A DNA stretch of 64,000 nucleotides from Albirhodobacter sp042466415 (GTDB lineage Bacteria > Pseudomonadota > Alphaproteobacteria > Rhodobacterales > Rhodobacteraceae): positions 248,001 to 312,000 of the forward strand of contig NZ_JAXHCH010000001.1 of the NCBI RefSeq assembly GCF_042466415.1. Reading direction: 5' to 3'. The position numbers and the translations under genes are program-made. Shown here one piece after another: positions 52,502-61,698 of this stretch. How positions within the stretch are numbered: the first letter of the stretch is position 1; each line of letters starts with the position of its first letter. The notes below the pieces were generated by a model, which was given only the letters and a program-made list of their open reading frames with translations, was not told where the DNA came from and made no database searches.

Positions 52502-53596
52502 TTACAAGGCGCGCAGCCAGTCTCGAACGTGATTTGTGTTGCGTTCAAAAACCGCCCAAATCGCGAAGGCGACGATGAACACTATCATCAGCCATGCGAA
52601 GAATAGGGGCAGATCGGCCGTAATCTCGGTCGATCGGGTATTTCCGTGTGTCGCGGCCAGCAGGGCGAGAACCGGAAAATGCGACAGGTAAAGCGAGTAG
52701 GACATATCGGAAAGCCGATGCGCGAATGCTGCGCCCCTCCCTAAGAGCGACCCCGTCAAAACCGGCAACGATAGCGCAACCATGCAGCCGAATATGTAAT
52801 CATAGAGCAGCCCTTCCGCCTGCATCGCGCGGAACCCCAGCATCAAAATCACCGTGCTGAACGCGACGGTCAGCCCTATCCGAGTCCTACGCAGAAGGAT
52901 CGCGAAGGCGCTCTCGCGCAGTTTCCACGCCACGAATCCCAGCAGCCATACCGGAAACAGCGCCATGATTTTGCCGCCCACGGCGAGCGCGATGACGCCA
53001 AACACGATCAGAGCAATGATCCGCGATTTGGCCGGTCTGCCGGGGAGAAGCGCCAACATCGCAAGCGGAAACAGGATGTAATACCAGAACTCGTAGGCAA
53101 TACTCCACAGCGGGCCATTACTGCCAAAGGTGGGAACGAGGATCGTTTGCACGAAGAAGATATTGCCGATGAAGATGGCAATGCCCATTTGACCGCCCGC
53201 TTCCGGATCGCTCCAATATTCGGGGTGTTCGCCGATGTAGAACCCCGATCCGAACCCGTATTGCCCAATCATATCAAGGCCAAAGGTTAAAATCAGACAG
53301 GGCACGAGGACCACACATAACCGGCTCAATCGCGAAGTCAAATAATTGCGCCAAGACCACGCGTCCGCAGTATGGCTGCGATAGGCGGAGCCGGCGACGA
53401 GATATCCCGAAAGAACGAAAAATACCATGACTGCGGGATGGCCAAGGCTGGTAACAAGATAAAACCCTTTTACGAGGGGCGGCACATCGGCTCCCAATTG
53501 CGAGAAGTTTTCATAAAAGAACGGGCGCGCATGGGACAAAGCAACCAGCAGCGCCGAGATCCCCCGAAGCCAATTCAAACCGACGATTTGTTGCAT
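52502..53596 (-). CDS. Acyltransferase family 3 (OafA-like)
   Basis: A 364-residue integral membrane acyltransferase starting QQIVGLNWLRGISALLVALSHARP, where the histidine and arginine typical of the family are visible, with about ten helices. It O-acetylates or otherwise acylates surface glycans from the cytoplasmic acyl-CoA pool. The gene is in the exopolysaccharide run, 3 bp before the GT4 gene on the same strand. Confidence 0.86.
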   Translation of the reverse strand: MQQIVGLNWLRGISALLVALSHARPFFYENFSQLGADVPPLVKGFYLVTSLGHPAVMVFFVLSGYLVAGSAYRSHTADAWSWRNYLTSRLSRLCVVLVPCLILTFGLDMIGQYGFGSGFYIGEHPEYWSDPEAGGQMGIAIFIGNIFFVQTILVPTFGSNGPLWSIAYEFWYYILFPLAMLALLPGRPAKSRIIALIVFGVIALAVGGKIMALFPVWLLGFVAWKLRESAFAILLRRTRIGLTVAFSTVILMLGFRAMQAEGLLYDYIFGCMVALSLPVLTGSLLGRGAAFAHRLSDMSYSLYLSHFPVLALLAATHGNTRSTEITADLPLFFAWLMIVFIVAFAIWAVFERNTNHVRDWLRAL

Positions 53597-53598
53597 GA

Positions 53599-54786
53599 TT
53601 ACCTGCCTGCGGATGAGGGTGGGGGCTGTTGTCCCGCCACGGAACAGATTACCGAATCAATCCGCGGGAAACATATCTCGGGCGAGAACCGCGCCTTCGC
53701 ATCGATCAAGGCGGCCTCGCTAAATTGCTGTTGTAGATTGGGATCGGCGATCAGCCGCGCGATCGCCTGCGCGAGCGCGTCAACATCCCCCGGCGCAACC
53801 AAGAGGCCGGTGGCGTCATCCGTGACGATCTCGATTGCTCCTCCGGCCCGCGTGGCAATCACCGGCGTTCCCGCCAGCATCGCCTCGACGATGACCCTCC
53901 CGAACGGTTCCGGCTGGATTGAGCTGTGAACCACGATATCCACGCCACCCATCAATGCGGGAACATCATCGCGGAACCCGAGAAACCGGACCCGTTCCGA
54001 CAGCCCCAGATCCGCCACCTTTTGGCGTAGGCGCGCCTCGGCGGCATTCTCGCCAAACAATGCCCCGCCAACGATGGCAAGCTGGCAACCGCAGATTTTG
54101 CTGATCGCCTCAATAACAATATGTTGGCCCTTCCATTCGGCCAAACGTCCGAAAACGCCGATGATCGGGTTGGCCGGATCAAGTCCGGTTTCTTGGACGA
54201 GTACCGTGCGGAGAGAAGCGCGATTTTGCGGATGAAAAGCGCCGGTCGGGATCGCATTATGGATCACAACCGCCTCTTGGTGCCCGCCTGCCGCGCGAAA
54301 CGCGGCGGCGGTGGCCTCCGAATTAGCGATTTGCCGATCGGTGCCGAGGTTCGCCGCACTTCGCGCCACTTTAAGCGCCAAAGGCGAGAAATGATCGGCG
54401 CTGAGAATATCGCGGATGTGCCAAATCACGGGGCGGCGATGCAGCGGACGCGAAAGCGCGGCCAGAACCAGCGCCTTCATCGTATTCGCATAGACCACAT
54501 CAAACGCGCGGGCCGAACGGCCAATCCCCGCAATCACCCGCGCAAGATGCGGTAGGCTGCGCAGCATTTCAGCCACGCCACTGCCGCGCCGCACACCCGA
54601 CGTCAGCGGCAGCATTTGCACATCGTGTCCCGCGGCACGCAATTTCGCGGCAAACGGCCCGTCAGACAGCAAGCAAACGCGTTTTTCGCCCCGATACTGC
54701 CCGACAATATCCAGAAGCGACAATTCCGCCCCGCCAAGGTCGCCGGATTGATCGAGGAAAAATACGCGGGGAAGCGGCGCGCTCAT
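53599..54786 (-). CDS. Glycosyltransferase family 4
   Basis: The 395-residue GT-B enzyme begins MSAPLPRVFFLDQSGDLGGA, with the GGAE acceptor-side motif in LGGAELSLLDIV. The donor site is in LAEWKGQHIVIEAISKI and SSIQPEPFGRVIVEAMLAGTPVI. The ATG at 54786 overlaps the stop of the preceding gene by ATGA; a further upstream ATG (54807) is less likely. Another sugar-adding step of the same polysaccharide. Confidence 0.87.
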   Translation of the reverse strand: MSAPLPRVFFLDQSGDLGGAELSLLDIVGQYRGEKRVCLLSDGPFAAKLRAAGHDVQMLPLTSGVRRGSGVAEMLRSLPHLARVIAGIGRSARAFDVVYANTMKALVLAALSRPLHRRPVIWHIRDILSADHFSPLALKVARSAANLGTDRQIANSEATAAAFRAAGGHQEAVVIHNAIPTGAFHPQNRASLRTVLVQETGLDPANPIIGVFGRLAEWKGQHIVIEAISKICGCQLAIVGGALFGENAAEARLRQKVADLGLSERVRFLGFRDDVPALMGGVDIVVHSSIQPEPFGRVIVEAMLAGTPVIATRAGGAIEIVTDDATGLLVAPGDVDALAQAIARLIADPNLQQQFSEAALIDAKARFSPEICFPRIDSVICSVAGQQPPPSSAGR

Positions 54787-55907
54787 GCCATGGCCTTTGC
54801 ATAACAATCACGCAACCGTGTCGCGATCATTTTCCAATCAAACTGCTCCGCATGGGCAAGGCAGTCCGCCGATGACGGCACCTCCCCGCGATATAGCGCG
54901 GCCTCCAGCCCCTCGACAATATCTTCGCAGCGCGGAGAGGGCAGGATCAACCGGTTATCCAAATCGGTGACCACTTCGGGCAACCCCCCCACCGGCGACA
55001 CCAACACCGGCGTCCCTGCCGCCAAAGCTTCCAGCGCGATCAGCCCGAACCCCTCCAGCGATTGCGTTGGCACAATCGACAAATCCGCCGCGCGGTAAGC
55101 ATGCGGCAAATCCTCATCCGGCACGAAGCCGAGCAACTCGACATTGTTTTCCAACCCAAGCGCGGTGATCCGCGCCTGCAAACTCTCTGCGAGCCGCCCT
55201 TTCCCTGCTATTTTAATGAGGAAATCACTATGGCGTTTGCTCAGCACGGCAGCGGCGTCGATCAATGTTTCAAGCCCCATCCGCGGCACCAAACGCCGTA
55301 CAGCCACAACAATCGGACGATCTTCGGGCCAGCCAAGCCGTCGCCGAGAGGCGGAGCGGGTGCTGTCGATGTTGAAATTGGAAACATTCACCCCGCCCGG
55401 GATCACATCGATCCGATCTGCCGGATAGCCGTAATCGCGCGCCAGAACATCGGCGAAAGCGTTTGAGAGGGTGATCGCGCGGGTGGCGCGATGATAAACT
55501 CGCGTCTCAGTCCATTTTTTGAGCGAATAGCGCAGTCCGCGATGACCTTCGACCTGCCCCTCCAGCGCCCAAGGGCCATGGAATTGTTGCACCAACGGCG
55601 CATCCACTACTCCGAGAACCGGCAGCGTGGTCAGCGCGAAATGCGACACAAGAAGATCGGGTTTCCAATCGGCGATGATCGCCCGTGCGCTTTGCCGCGC
55701 CTTTGCCATCCGTTGCAGCAAGGGCGCGGAGGCGGGCGCAAAACCGATCACCTCGCCGTCACTGGTTTTCGCCACCTTGTCAGACCCGATAACCAGACCG
55801 CGAAAATCATAAAGACCATGCGAGGCTTGCCAGGATTCATAATAGTATCGGGGCAATCCACCGGCCCGTTCAGGCATCCATTCGAGGCCGATTTGAAGTG
55901 TCTTCAT
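54783..55907 (-). CDS. Glycosyltransferase family 4
   Basis: A 374-residue GT-B enzyme with MKTLQIGLEWMPERAGGLPR at the N-terminus, typical of family members that bind an acceptor in a GGLPRY motif, and the donor-site segments VPRMGLETLIDAAAVLSK and PTQSLEGFGLIALEALAAGTPVL. An AAGGAACC site precedes the ATG at 55907, so I prefer it over the upstream 55940 start. It heads the exopolysaccharide genes on the minus strand. Confidence 0.87.
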   Translation of the reverse strand: MKTLQIGLEWMPERAGGLPRYYYESWQASHGLYDFRGLVIGSDKVAKTSDGEVIGFAPASAPLLQRMAKARQSARAIIADWKPDLLVSHFALTTLPVLGVVDAPLVQQFHGPWALEGQVEGHRGLRYSLKKWTETRVYHRATRAITLSNAFADVLARDYGYPADRIDVIPGGVNVSNFNIDSTRSASRRRLGWPEDRPIVVAVRRLVPRMGLETLIDAAAVLSKRHSDFLIKIAGKGRLAESLQARITALGLENNVELLGFVPDEDLPHAYRAADLSIVPTQSLEGFGLIALEALAAGTPVLVSPVGGLPEVVTDLDNRLILPSPRCEDIVEGLEAALYRGEVPSSADCLAHAEQFDWKMIATRLRDCYAKAMA

Positions 55908-56166
55908 GTATTTTAGGTTCCTTAATGCGATAGCCAACATATTTATTTCGCGGATTGCACCGTCTGAGTAACCCTAGCGTGTTAAAACAGCCCTGTGGTA
56001 ACTTATCACACGTAGGCGTACGTCAGTCCAACACTTAAGGCGTAATAGCGCTATGTTAAAAGGTTCCAGACCCAACGATCTAGAGGCGGCTCCGGAAATC
56101 TTAACAGCCGGGATAAGTGGATTTTCTGTGCAATAGCGGCATGATGCTGCGAGCAAGGAGAAGACC

Positions 56167-57407
56167 ATGGCAAGACGACCACGCCGGAATCGCAGCCCGG
56201 CATTCAAGGCGAAGGTGGCAGTAGCCGCGATTAAGGGCGAGAAAAACTTTATCGAGCTGGCGCAAGATTTTGACGTTCATCTGTAACCGGCAGGTGTTTG
56301 CCTGCAAACACCGAGAGGCAAACCAGATCAAGCAGTGGCGCGACCAGTTGCTTCAAGGTGCGACCGAGATGTTTGGGGACGCCCCGAAGGCGGCCTAGGA
56401 ACCTGTGATCGATGTGAAGACCCTGCACGCGAGGATAGGAGAGCTGACGCTGGAGAATGTTTTTTTTGTCCGGCGCGCTCGGAAAGGCGGGTCTGTTACC
56501 GAGCGCAAAAGAATTATAGATCCCACCGCCGAGCTGAGCGTCAGCCGCCAAGCGATGATGCTGGGGGGTAAGCCGAGGCAGTGTCTCCTACAAGCCCCGC
56601 GTGTGCCGGACGCCGATCTAAAGCTGACGCACCAGATCGACAAGCTGCATTTGGAATTCCCGTTCGCGGGCAGCCGCATGCTGCAGGGACTGCTGGTCCA
56701 GGAAGGGATCAAGGTCGGGCGGTTGCACGTTACCACGCTGATGAAACGCATGGGAGTTGAGGCGCGCTACCGCAAGCCGAACACCTCGAAACCGGCACCG
56801 AGGCACAAAATTTACCCCTATCTGTTGAGGAAACTGCCGATTACCAGGCCCAATCAGGTCTCACTCTCGCGCATGTCAACATGCGCTGACGCGCAGCGCG
56901 GCGATGGACATCACCTATATCCCTATGGCGCGCGGGTTCATCTATCTCGCGGCTGTGCTGGATCGGTTCACCCGGCGCGTTCTGGCATGGCGGGTATCGA
57001 CCACGTTAGAGGCCGACTTCTGCATAGAAGCTGTGGAGGAGGCGCTGGCGAAACACGGCACGCCCGAGATATTCAACACCGATCAGGGTAGCCAGTTCAC
57101 CTTGACCGACTTCATCAAAGTGCCGGCAGCCAACGAGATCAAGATCAGCATGCCTCTCGGTGATTGCAAGCAATCAACTGCCGGTAACAGATGGCAAGGG
57201 GGCTTGGCGAGACAATGTCTTCATCGAGCGCCTCTGGCGGAGCATCAAATATGAGGAGGTCTACCTGCGGGCCTATGACAGCGTGTCCGAGGCTCGCGCT
57301 GGGATCAGTCGGTATCTGACCTTCTACAACACCCGCCGACCGCATTTCTTCGCTTAACGACAAAACCCCCAATCAGGCCTACTTCAATCAGCCGATGCCC
57401 GAAGCGG
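56167..57407 (+). pseudogene. Decayed IS3-family transposase genes (orfA and orfB)
   Basis: orfA begins MARRPRRNRSPAFKAKVAVAA and is cut after QDFDVH by a 37-bp insert, then resumes NQIKQWRDQLLQGATEMFGDAPKAA before a mutated stop. orfB pieces follow: TLHARIGELTLEN, QAMMLGGKPRQ, THQIDKLHLEFPFAGSRMLQG (about residues 77-97 of its frame), then after another insert MDITYIPMARGFIYLAAVLDR with a DDE region, and finally FIERLWRSIKYEEVYLRAY. A one-base insertion after RRPH breaks the last part. The 3' end abuts the next IS at 57408. Inactive. Confidence 0.75.
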
Positions 57408-57479
57408 TAGGTAATCCCCCCCGAAAGTAAGGGGCTGCGGAAGTAGAATTTTCTCGGCAAGATGCATGAGGAGATTCAG

Positions 57480-57743
57480 ATGAAGATGACGAGATATACA
57501 GAACCCCAGATCCTTGCGATCCTGCGCCAAGCTGAAGGCGGTGTGCCGGTGGCTGAGCTTTGCCGTGAGCATGGCATGAGCAACGCGTCGTTTTATAAGT
57601 GGCGGGCAAAGTATGGCGGCATGGATGCGTCCATGGTCAGCCAGATGAAGGCCATGGAAGATGAGAACCGTCGGCTAAAGCGGATGTATGCGGACCTGAG
57701 CATGCAGGCGGATTTGCTGAAGGAAGCCCTTGGAAAAAAGTGA
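57480..57743 (+). CDS. IS3-family OrfA (helix-turn-helix, leucine zipper)
   Basis: An 87-residue protein with the helix-turn-helix PVAELCREHGMSNASFYKWRAKYGG and a zipper MKAMEDENRRLKRMYADLSM. GAGGAG precedes the ATG at 57480. The last codons run through AAAAAAG at 57734-57740, a typical -1 slip site that makes the OrfAB fusion. Its stop overlaps the orfB start. Confidence 0.85.
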   Translation: MKMTRYTEPQILAILRQAEGGVPVAELCREHGMSNASFYKWRAKYGGMDASMVSQMKAMEDENRRLKRMYADLSMQADLLKEALGKK

Positions 57744-58567
57744 CGGGGCCGTATCAACGCCGCGAGATGGCCGAGAATGCAGTGGCACGACGTGGGGCAA
57801 GCATCGCCCTAGCTTGCCGGGCCTTTGGGGTGAGCGAGACCTGTTATCGGTATGGCCCGAAGTTGCGTGTCGAGAACGAAGAGATCGCTGATCTGCTGAC
57901 CGGGCTAACCGACGCCCGCAAGACGTGGGGGTTCGGCCTGTGTTTTCTGCATTTGCGCAATGTGAAGGGGCATCCATGGAACCACAAACGGGTTTATCGG
58001 ATCTACTGCGAGCTGGAGTTGAACCTGCGGATCAAGCCGCGCAAGCCGTTGAAGCGCGACAAACCTGACGCCTTGGCGGTGCCTGAGGCACCAAATGTGA
58101 CCTGGTCGATGGACTTCATGGCAGATCGCCTTGGGGATGGCAGGGCATTTCGGTTGTTGAACGTGTTGGACGACTTCAACCGTGAAGGCTTGGGCATCGA
58201 GGTCGACTTTTCTTTGCCAGCTGAACGGGTCATCCGCAGTTTAGACCGGATCATCGAATGGCGCGGCAAGCCAGGCACCATAAGGGTCGACAATGGCCCC
58301 GAATACATCAGTGAAAAGCTGATGAAATGGGCAGAGAAACATGGGGTTACCATCCAGCATATCCAAACAGGTCAACCACAGCAGAACGCATATATCGAGC
58401 GTTACAACCGCACCGTCCGGCATGAATGGCTCGACCAATACATCATCGAAAGCATCGAGGAGGCTCAAGATCACGCCACACAATGGTTATGGACATACAA
58501 CAACGACCGACCCAACATGGGCATTGGCGGCATCACTTCCGCCCAGAAACTGAAAATGGCCGCATGA
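57740..58567 (+). CDS. IS3-family OrfB transposase (rve/DDE domain)
   Basis: The 275-residue integrase-fold domain shows the first Asp in WSMDFMADRL, the second in RVDNGPEYIS and the Glu in AYIERYNRTVRHEWLD. It ends IGGITSAQKLKMAA. Like other IS3 elements it is expressed as an OrfAB fusion by -1 frameshifting. The frame is intact, so the element could still be active. Confidence 0.87.
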   Translation: MTGPYQRREMAENAVARRGASIALACRAFGVSETCYRYGPKLRVENEEIADLLTGLTDARKTWGFGLCFLHLRNVKGHPWNHKRVYRIYCELELNLRIKPRKPLKRDKPDALAVPEAPNVTWSMDFMADRLGDGRAFRLLNVLDDFNREGLGIEVDFSLPAERVIRSLDRIIEWRGKPGTIRVDNGPEYISEKLMKWAEKHGVTIQHIQTGQPQQNAYIERYNRTVRHEWLDQYIIESIEEAQDHATQWLWTYNNDRPNMGIGGITSAQKLKMAA

Positions 58568-58780
58568 ATTCTACAACCGCACCCCGTTAAAAATGGGGGG
58601 ATTACCCATTTCATAGAGACCGGCCGTGCCAGATTATCAGTTCAGAATTCGAGGTCCAGCCGCAACAAAAGTGGTCATTCGTGCGATGCGCCGCGAAGGA
58701 CGGTTTTCCGCCCTTCGTGTCGATGGTTTCGATCCGTGTATAGCTTGTATGCTGCTTCGAGAGCATTCCTCCACAACCCT

Positions 58781-60277
58781 TCAACCTCCCAGCCCCGGCC
58801 TGTCATCCTGCAAATCCGGCGCGTCACTGCCCTGCATCCGCTTCGACAACCGCAGAACAAGCCGCGTGAAGCCATTAATCAGCTTGCGGATTGGTGAAGA
58901 AACCTGATCCCGGTCGGCACCTTGCATGCGGGAGACGATGTCCGGCCAGCGGGACATGAACAGTTTGTTATTTACAATTTCCGCCTCGCCGGCCTCCACC
59001 GCCTCAAATATCTCGCTCATGGCTTCAACCGCCTCGGTCAGTTCGGCCTCACGGCGCAGTAGCTCATTTTCTTTTTCGACAAGTTCTTTTGCCCTGCTTT
59101 TATGGACCTTTTCGACCGCAACCCTGGCCTGTTGGAAGGACGCCCGCTCTAGCTTAAGCGCGTTTTTGGCGGCCTCGACATCGGCTTTATGCGTCGTTTC
59201 CTGCTCCGCCAACGCTGCTCCGACGGATGCCAAGTCGTCTGCAAGAACAGCCAGCTCGCTCTCTTTCGCCACTAGCGTTTTCCGTTGTTCTTCCAACCGC
59301 GCCGCCTCTGCGGCCAGTCGTTTGGCCTGTTTTTTCTCTGCCGCGTATTCCTTGGTGGATTTCCGCGCCAAACGCGGGCCGATACGCAGCAAGCCGCAAG
59401 GTTTGCCAACGGCCTCATAGTAGTCGTCCTGCAATTTTTTCATCGCGGCGATGTAGGCTGTCTGGACTGATGGACGCCCACGCTTCTGACGCCCCTCTTT
59501 CAGATGTAGCTTGTTCTCAGCCTGCCATGCAGTGATCAGCTTGTCGTTCGCGATGTCAATTTCAGCACATTCCGTCTCCCAAGCATTCACAGCGGCGGCG
59601 TGGGAAGCATCATTCTTCTTCTGGGTGACGCGGTTCTTTGACGGGCGCGACTTCTTTGGCTTGTTCGGACGCTTTGCAAGGTCGGGTTTTGGCAGGGATT
59701 CAATCGCATCCGAGACATTCTGATCGCGATGCACAGCCGCAGCCATCTTGCCCGCATGCAATTTGTTCGCGTCCAGCTTCGTATCAGCTGTGTTCATCGC
59801 CAAAATATGGATGTGGACGTGGCCTTCGTCGAGATGCAGGACTGATGTGTAATCGATACCCTTCGGCATACGCGCCTTAAAATCATCCAACACGCGCGTC
59901 CCCCAGTCGACAATACTATGCGCATGCGCATCCGGATCCGCCATGACCTCCTCTGATGCCAGAGGATGCGAATGGATTTCGGTGTAAAGCGTCGCTGCAT
60001 CTTTGCGCAGGGCGCGTGTGTAAGTCGTGCCGTTTTTGGCGGTGACGGTTTCCGTAATATTGGCCAGAAGCTGCGCCCGTTTTGCCCGAAAATCCGCAAT
60101 CGACAGCGTGCCCGCAAGTTGCTTCGGCGGCAAAGGGCTGTCGACATGCTCGGAATAGAGCGGGTCCCGCGCAGCTTCCCCCTCGACCTGCGCCGCGCTG
60201 TTGAATTGGTCTTTTGAACCTTTGACGGGCTTTGGTTGCTCGCTGTAGGTTTCGATATGGAAAAACTGATAGGCCAT
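58781..60277 (-). CDS. Mob/Pre-type plasmid mobilisation relaxase
   Basis: The 498-residue protein has a relaxase domain in its first about 200 residues with the HUH-type motif HLDEGHVHIHIL typical of Mob_Pre/MobV enzymes. The C-terminal half is a long, charged coiled coil (residues about 300-450). It nicks oriT and attaches to the 5' end. Mob_Pre families act in trans on small plasmids, so this region may be an integrated plasmid. I chose the ATG at 60277 (AAGGA six bases upstream), as the 36 residues added by the next start are unconserved. Confidence 0.78.
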   Translation of the reverse strand: MAYQFFHIETYSEQPKPVKGSKDQFNSAAQVEGEAARDPLYSEHVDSPLPPKQLAGTLSIADFRAKRAQLLANITETVTAKNGTTYTRALRKDAATLYTEIHSHPLASEEVMADPDAHAHSIVDWGTRVLDDFKARMPKGIDYTSVLHLDEGHVHIHILAMNTADTKLDANKLHAGKMAAAVHRDQNVSDAIESLPKPDLAKRPNKPKKSRPSKNRVTQKKNDASHAAAVNAWETECAEIDIANDKLITAWQAENKLHLKEGRQKRGRPSVQTAYIAAMKKLQDDYYEAVGKPCGLLRIGPRLARKSTKEYAAEKKQAKRLAAEAARLEEQRKTLVAKESELAVLADDLASVGAALAEQETTHKADVEAAKNALKLERASFQQARVAVEKVHKSRAKELVEKENELLRREAELTEAVEAMSEIFEAVEAGEAEIVNNKLFMSRWPDIVSRMQGADRDQVSSPIRKLINGFTRLVLRLSKRMQGSDAPDLQDDRPGLGG

Positions 60278-60866
60278 GGTGTGTCCTTGGATGATGATCC
60301 TTGGACAACCACATATGACCATAGCGCGAAAATCAGAGGGTGTTTTCCAGAGGGGAAGATCAATTCCTGTGGACGACGGCCTCATATCCCGCTGAAAATA
60401 TGCACTTTATTTTATACCTGACCGCAATCTGCCCTTTCAAACCGATCCACCGTCAACTCCTGCGCTCCTGACCTTTCCACCTACCCGCCCTAAAAACTCT
60501 TAATAAACTCCTGTCCCGGGCCTTGCTTGCAAGGCCTGCCCTTCTGCTTCGCGCCCTACCTCAATTGCGCGCAAAAAATGCGTGTGAACACGCATCAAGG
60601 CCGTGCGTATGGCGCGGCAAAGAAGAACATCGAATATGATTTACGCTATTCGTCTTCGACCAGATTTGTTATGTTTGGTTGTCTTATCTTCTGTGCGCCC
60701 GCTGCTGAAATAGCAGCGCCAAGAGCTATGCACAGGGACAGACTATAGGTAGCTAAAGCTACCTCGTCTGCCCCTTACGCCGGGGGGGCGCTCCATCACC
60801 CGTTGGGTAATTGCGCGGATAAGGCCTTGAGGGCCTTATCCTTGCTTTGAGCCCGCCCCGAGTGGC
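60278..60866. other. 589-bp stretch upstream of the relaxase gene (candidate oriT region)
   Basis: No convincing gene. It contains three perfect inverted repeats: GGCCTTGC-TT-GCAAGGCC near 60520, AGGTAGCT-AA-AGCTACCT at 60747-60764 and GGATAAGGCC-TTGAG-GGCCTTATCC at 60817-60841. oriT sites of mobilisable plasmids usually lie beside the mob gene and contain such hairpins. The nick site cannot be assigned. Confidence 0.45.
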
Positions 60867-61100
60867 TGGGATAATCCCCCCGGTTTTTACGGAGGCTGGG
60901 TCGTAGAATTTACTCGGCCATCTTCAGTTTCCGGGCGGGTGTCATCCCGCCATTGCCCATGTTGGGTCGTTCGTTGTTGTAGGACCAGAGCCACTCGGTG
61001 GCAATCTGCTGCACCTCGCCGATGGTTTCGAAGATATGGATGTCCTGCCATTCGTGCCCGACCGTCCGGTTGTAGCGCTCGACATAAGCGTTTCGTTGCA
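60867..61100 (-). mobile_element. Truncated IS3-family element (orfB 3' end and terminal repeat)
   Basis: The end TGGGATAATCCCCCC (60867-60881) resembles the inverted repeat of the intact IS at 57408. Minus-strand coding runs RNAYVERYNRTVGHEWQDIH, then NNERPNMGNGGMTPARKLKMAE, the C-terminus of an OrfB related to that of the intact element. The remainder is missing beyond about 61100. Confidence 0.7.
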
Positions 61101-61421
61101 GCAGGTAGAGCGGATGGTTGTGACTGTGTTCGAGGGCCTGAGTAGCCCGCCTCTGATGTGAGCTTAGATGAAGGCCGTTGCCTTTGGGTTGGTAGGAGTC
61201 AAATGCCATGCTAAAGCGACTCGAACCCACGGTTTATCTAAATCTTGTCGGGAGGCCGTGCCAAGCAATCCTGACACAAATGCCAAGCATTTCCGACCCA
61301 AACCTGACCCTCGACGCGGCACGCGCGGGTGTCTGCTCCGCGGACAAAGCTGCCGCGCGCCGCACTGCTTCAATGTCTGGTTTGGCAAACCGTTCAAAAA
61401 CGGTCATTTTTGAATATTTAC
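61101..61421. other. Gap without a recognisable gene
   Basis: A 321-bp stretch between an IS fragment and the strong hairpin at 61422. Short open frames exist in several phases, but they have no conserved domain or ribosome site. Nothing can be named. Confidence 0.5.
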
Positions 61422-61456
61422 CTACAAACGCCGCCCAACAGGGGCGGCGTTTGTAG
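61422..61456. terminator. Perfect 15-bp hairpin, bidirectional terminator candidate
   Basis: CTACAAACGCCGCCC (61422-61436) pairs perfectly with GGGCGGCGTTTGTAG (61442-61456) around a five-base loop. It lies ten bases downstream of the small secreted peptide gene on the minus strand. T-rich sequence follows on the plus side. A strong transcription stop or RNA end is likely. Confidence 0.6.
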
Positions 61457-61465
61457 GTCATTTCT

Positions 61466-61630
61466 TTAGTTGCAGATGACAATACTACCAACTTGGGTGC
61501 AGGTGCTGGTAGTGCCTGAATTACTGTCACTACAAATTGTATTAATGCCGACTTGTGTGCATGTAGCTCCTGCAAAAGCAGACGTTGTTGCTAGCATTGC
61601 CAAAGAAATGCCCAAAATTGTTTTTTTCAT
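61466..61630 (-). CDS. Tiny secreted Cys-rich peptide with an internal repeat
   Basis: From the ATG at 61630 the product is 54 residues: a signal peptide MKKTILGISLAMLATTSAFA and a mature part of 34 residues. The mature part carries a repeat, TCTQVGINTICS and TCTQVGSIVICN, separated by about ten residues rich in Ser/Thr/Gly, so four cysteines in pairs. An AGAGAG site lies a few bases upstream. It has no known domain. Two disulfides and periplasmic or extracellular location are likely. It lies in the mobile region, before a strong hairpin. Role unknown. Confidence 0.65.
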   Translation of the reverse strand: MKKTILGISLAMLATTSAFAGATCTQVGINTICSDSNSGTTSTCTQVGSIVICN

Positions 61631-61698
61631 GAAATTCTCTCTGTTTTGATGTTTGCTTCCGTTGGTAGTCTCTGGCAATCAAATGCAGCATTAATACG

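Larger units (their letters stand above)
57408..58608 (+). mobile_element. Intact IS3-family insertion sequence, 1201 bp
   Basis: The terminal inverted repeats begin TAGGTAATCCCCCC at the left and TGGGTAATCCCCCC (reverse complement of the right end) and extend over about 38 imperfect bases to GTAGAATT. It contains orfA and orfB in the usual overlapping arrangement with an A6G slip site. No clear target duplication is seen (CGG on the left, TTT on the right). It lies against the 3' end of the decayed IS3 genes before it. Confidence 0.85.

Noticed and set aside
55341..55352. CCGAGAGG block in the GT4 gene, same as the end of the short inserts
   Set aside because: It is part of normal coding sequence (SASRRRLGW) with no insertion and no hairpin, so it is chance.
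60527..60748. Open frame of 73 codons near the relaxase gene
   Set aside because: It has no ribosome site or recognisable domain and overlaps the hairpin-rich oriT candidate.
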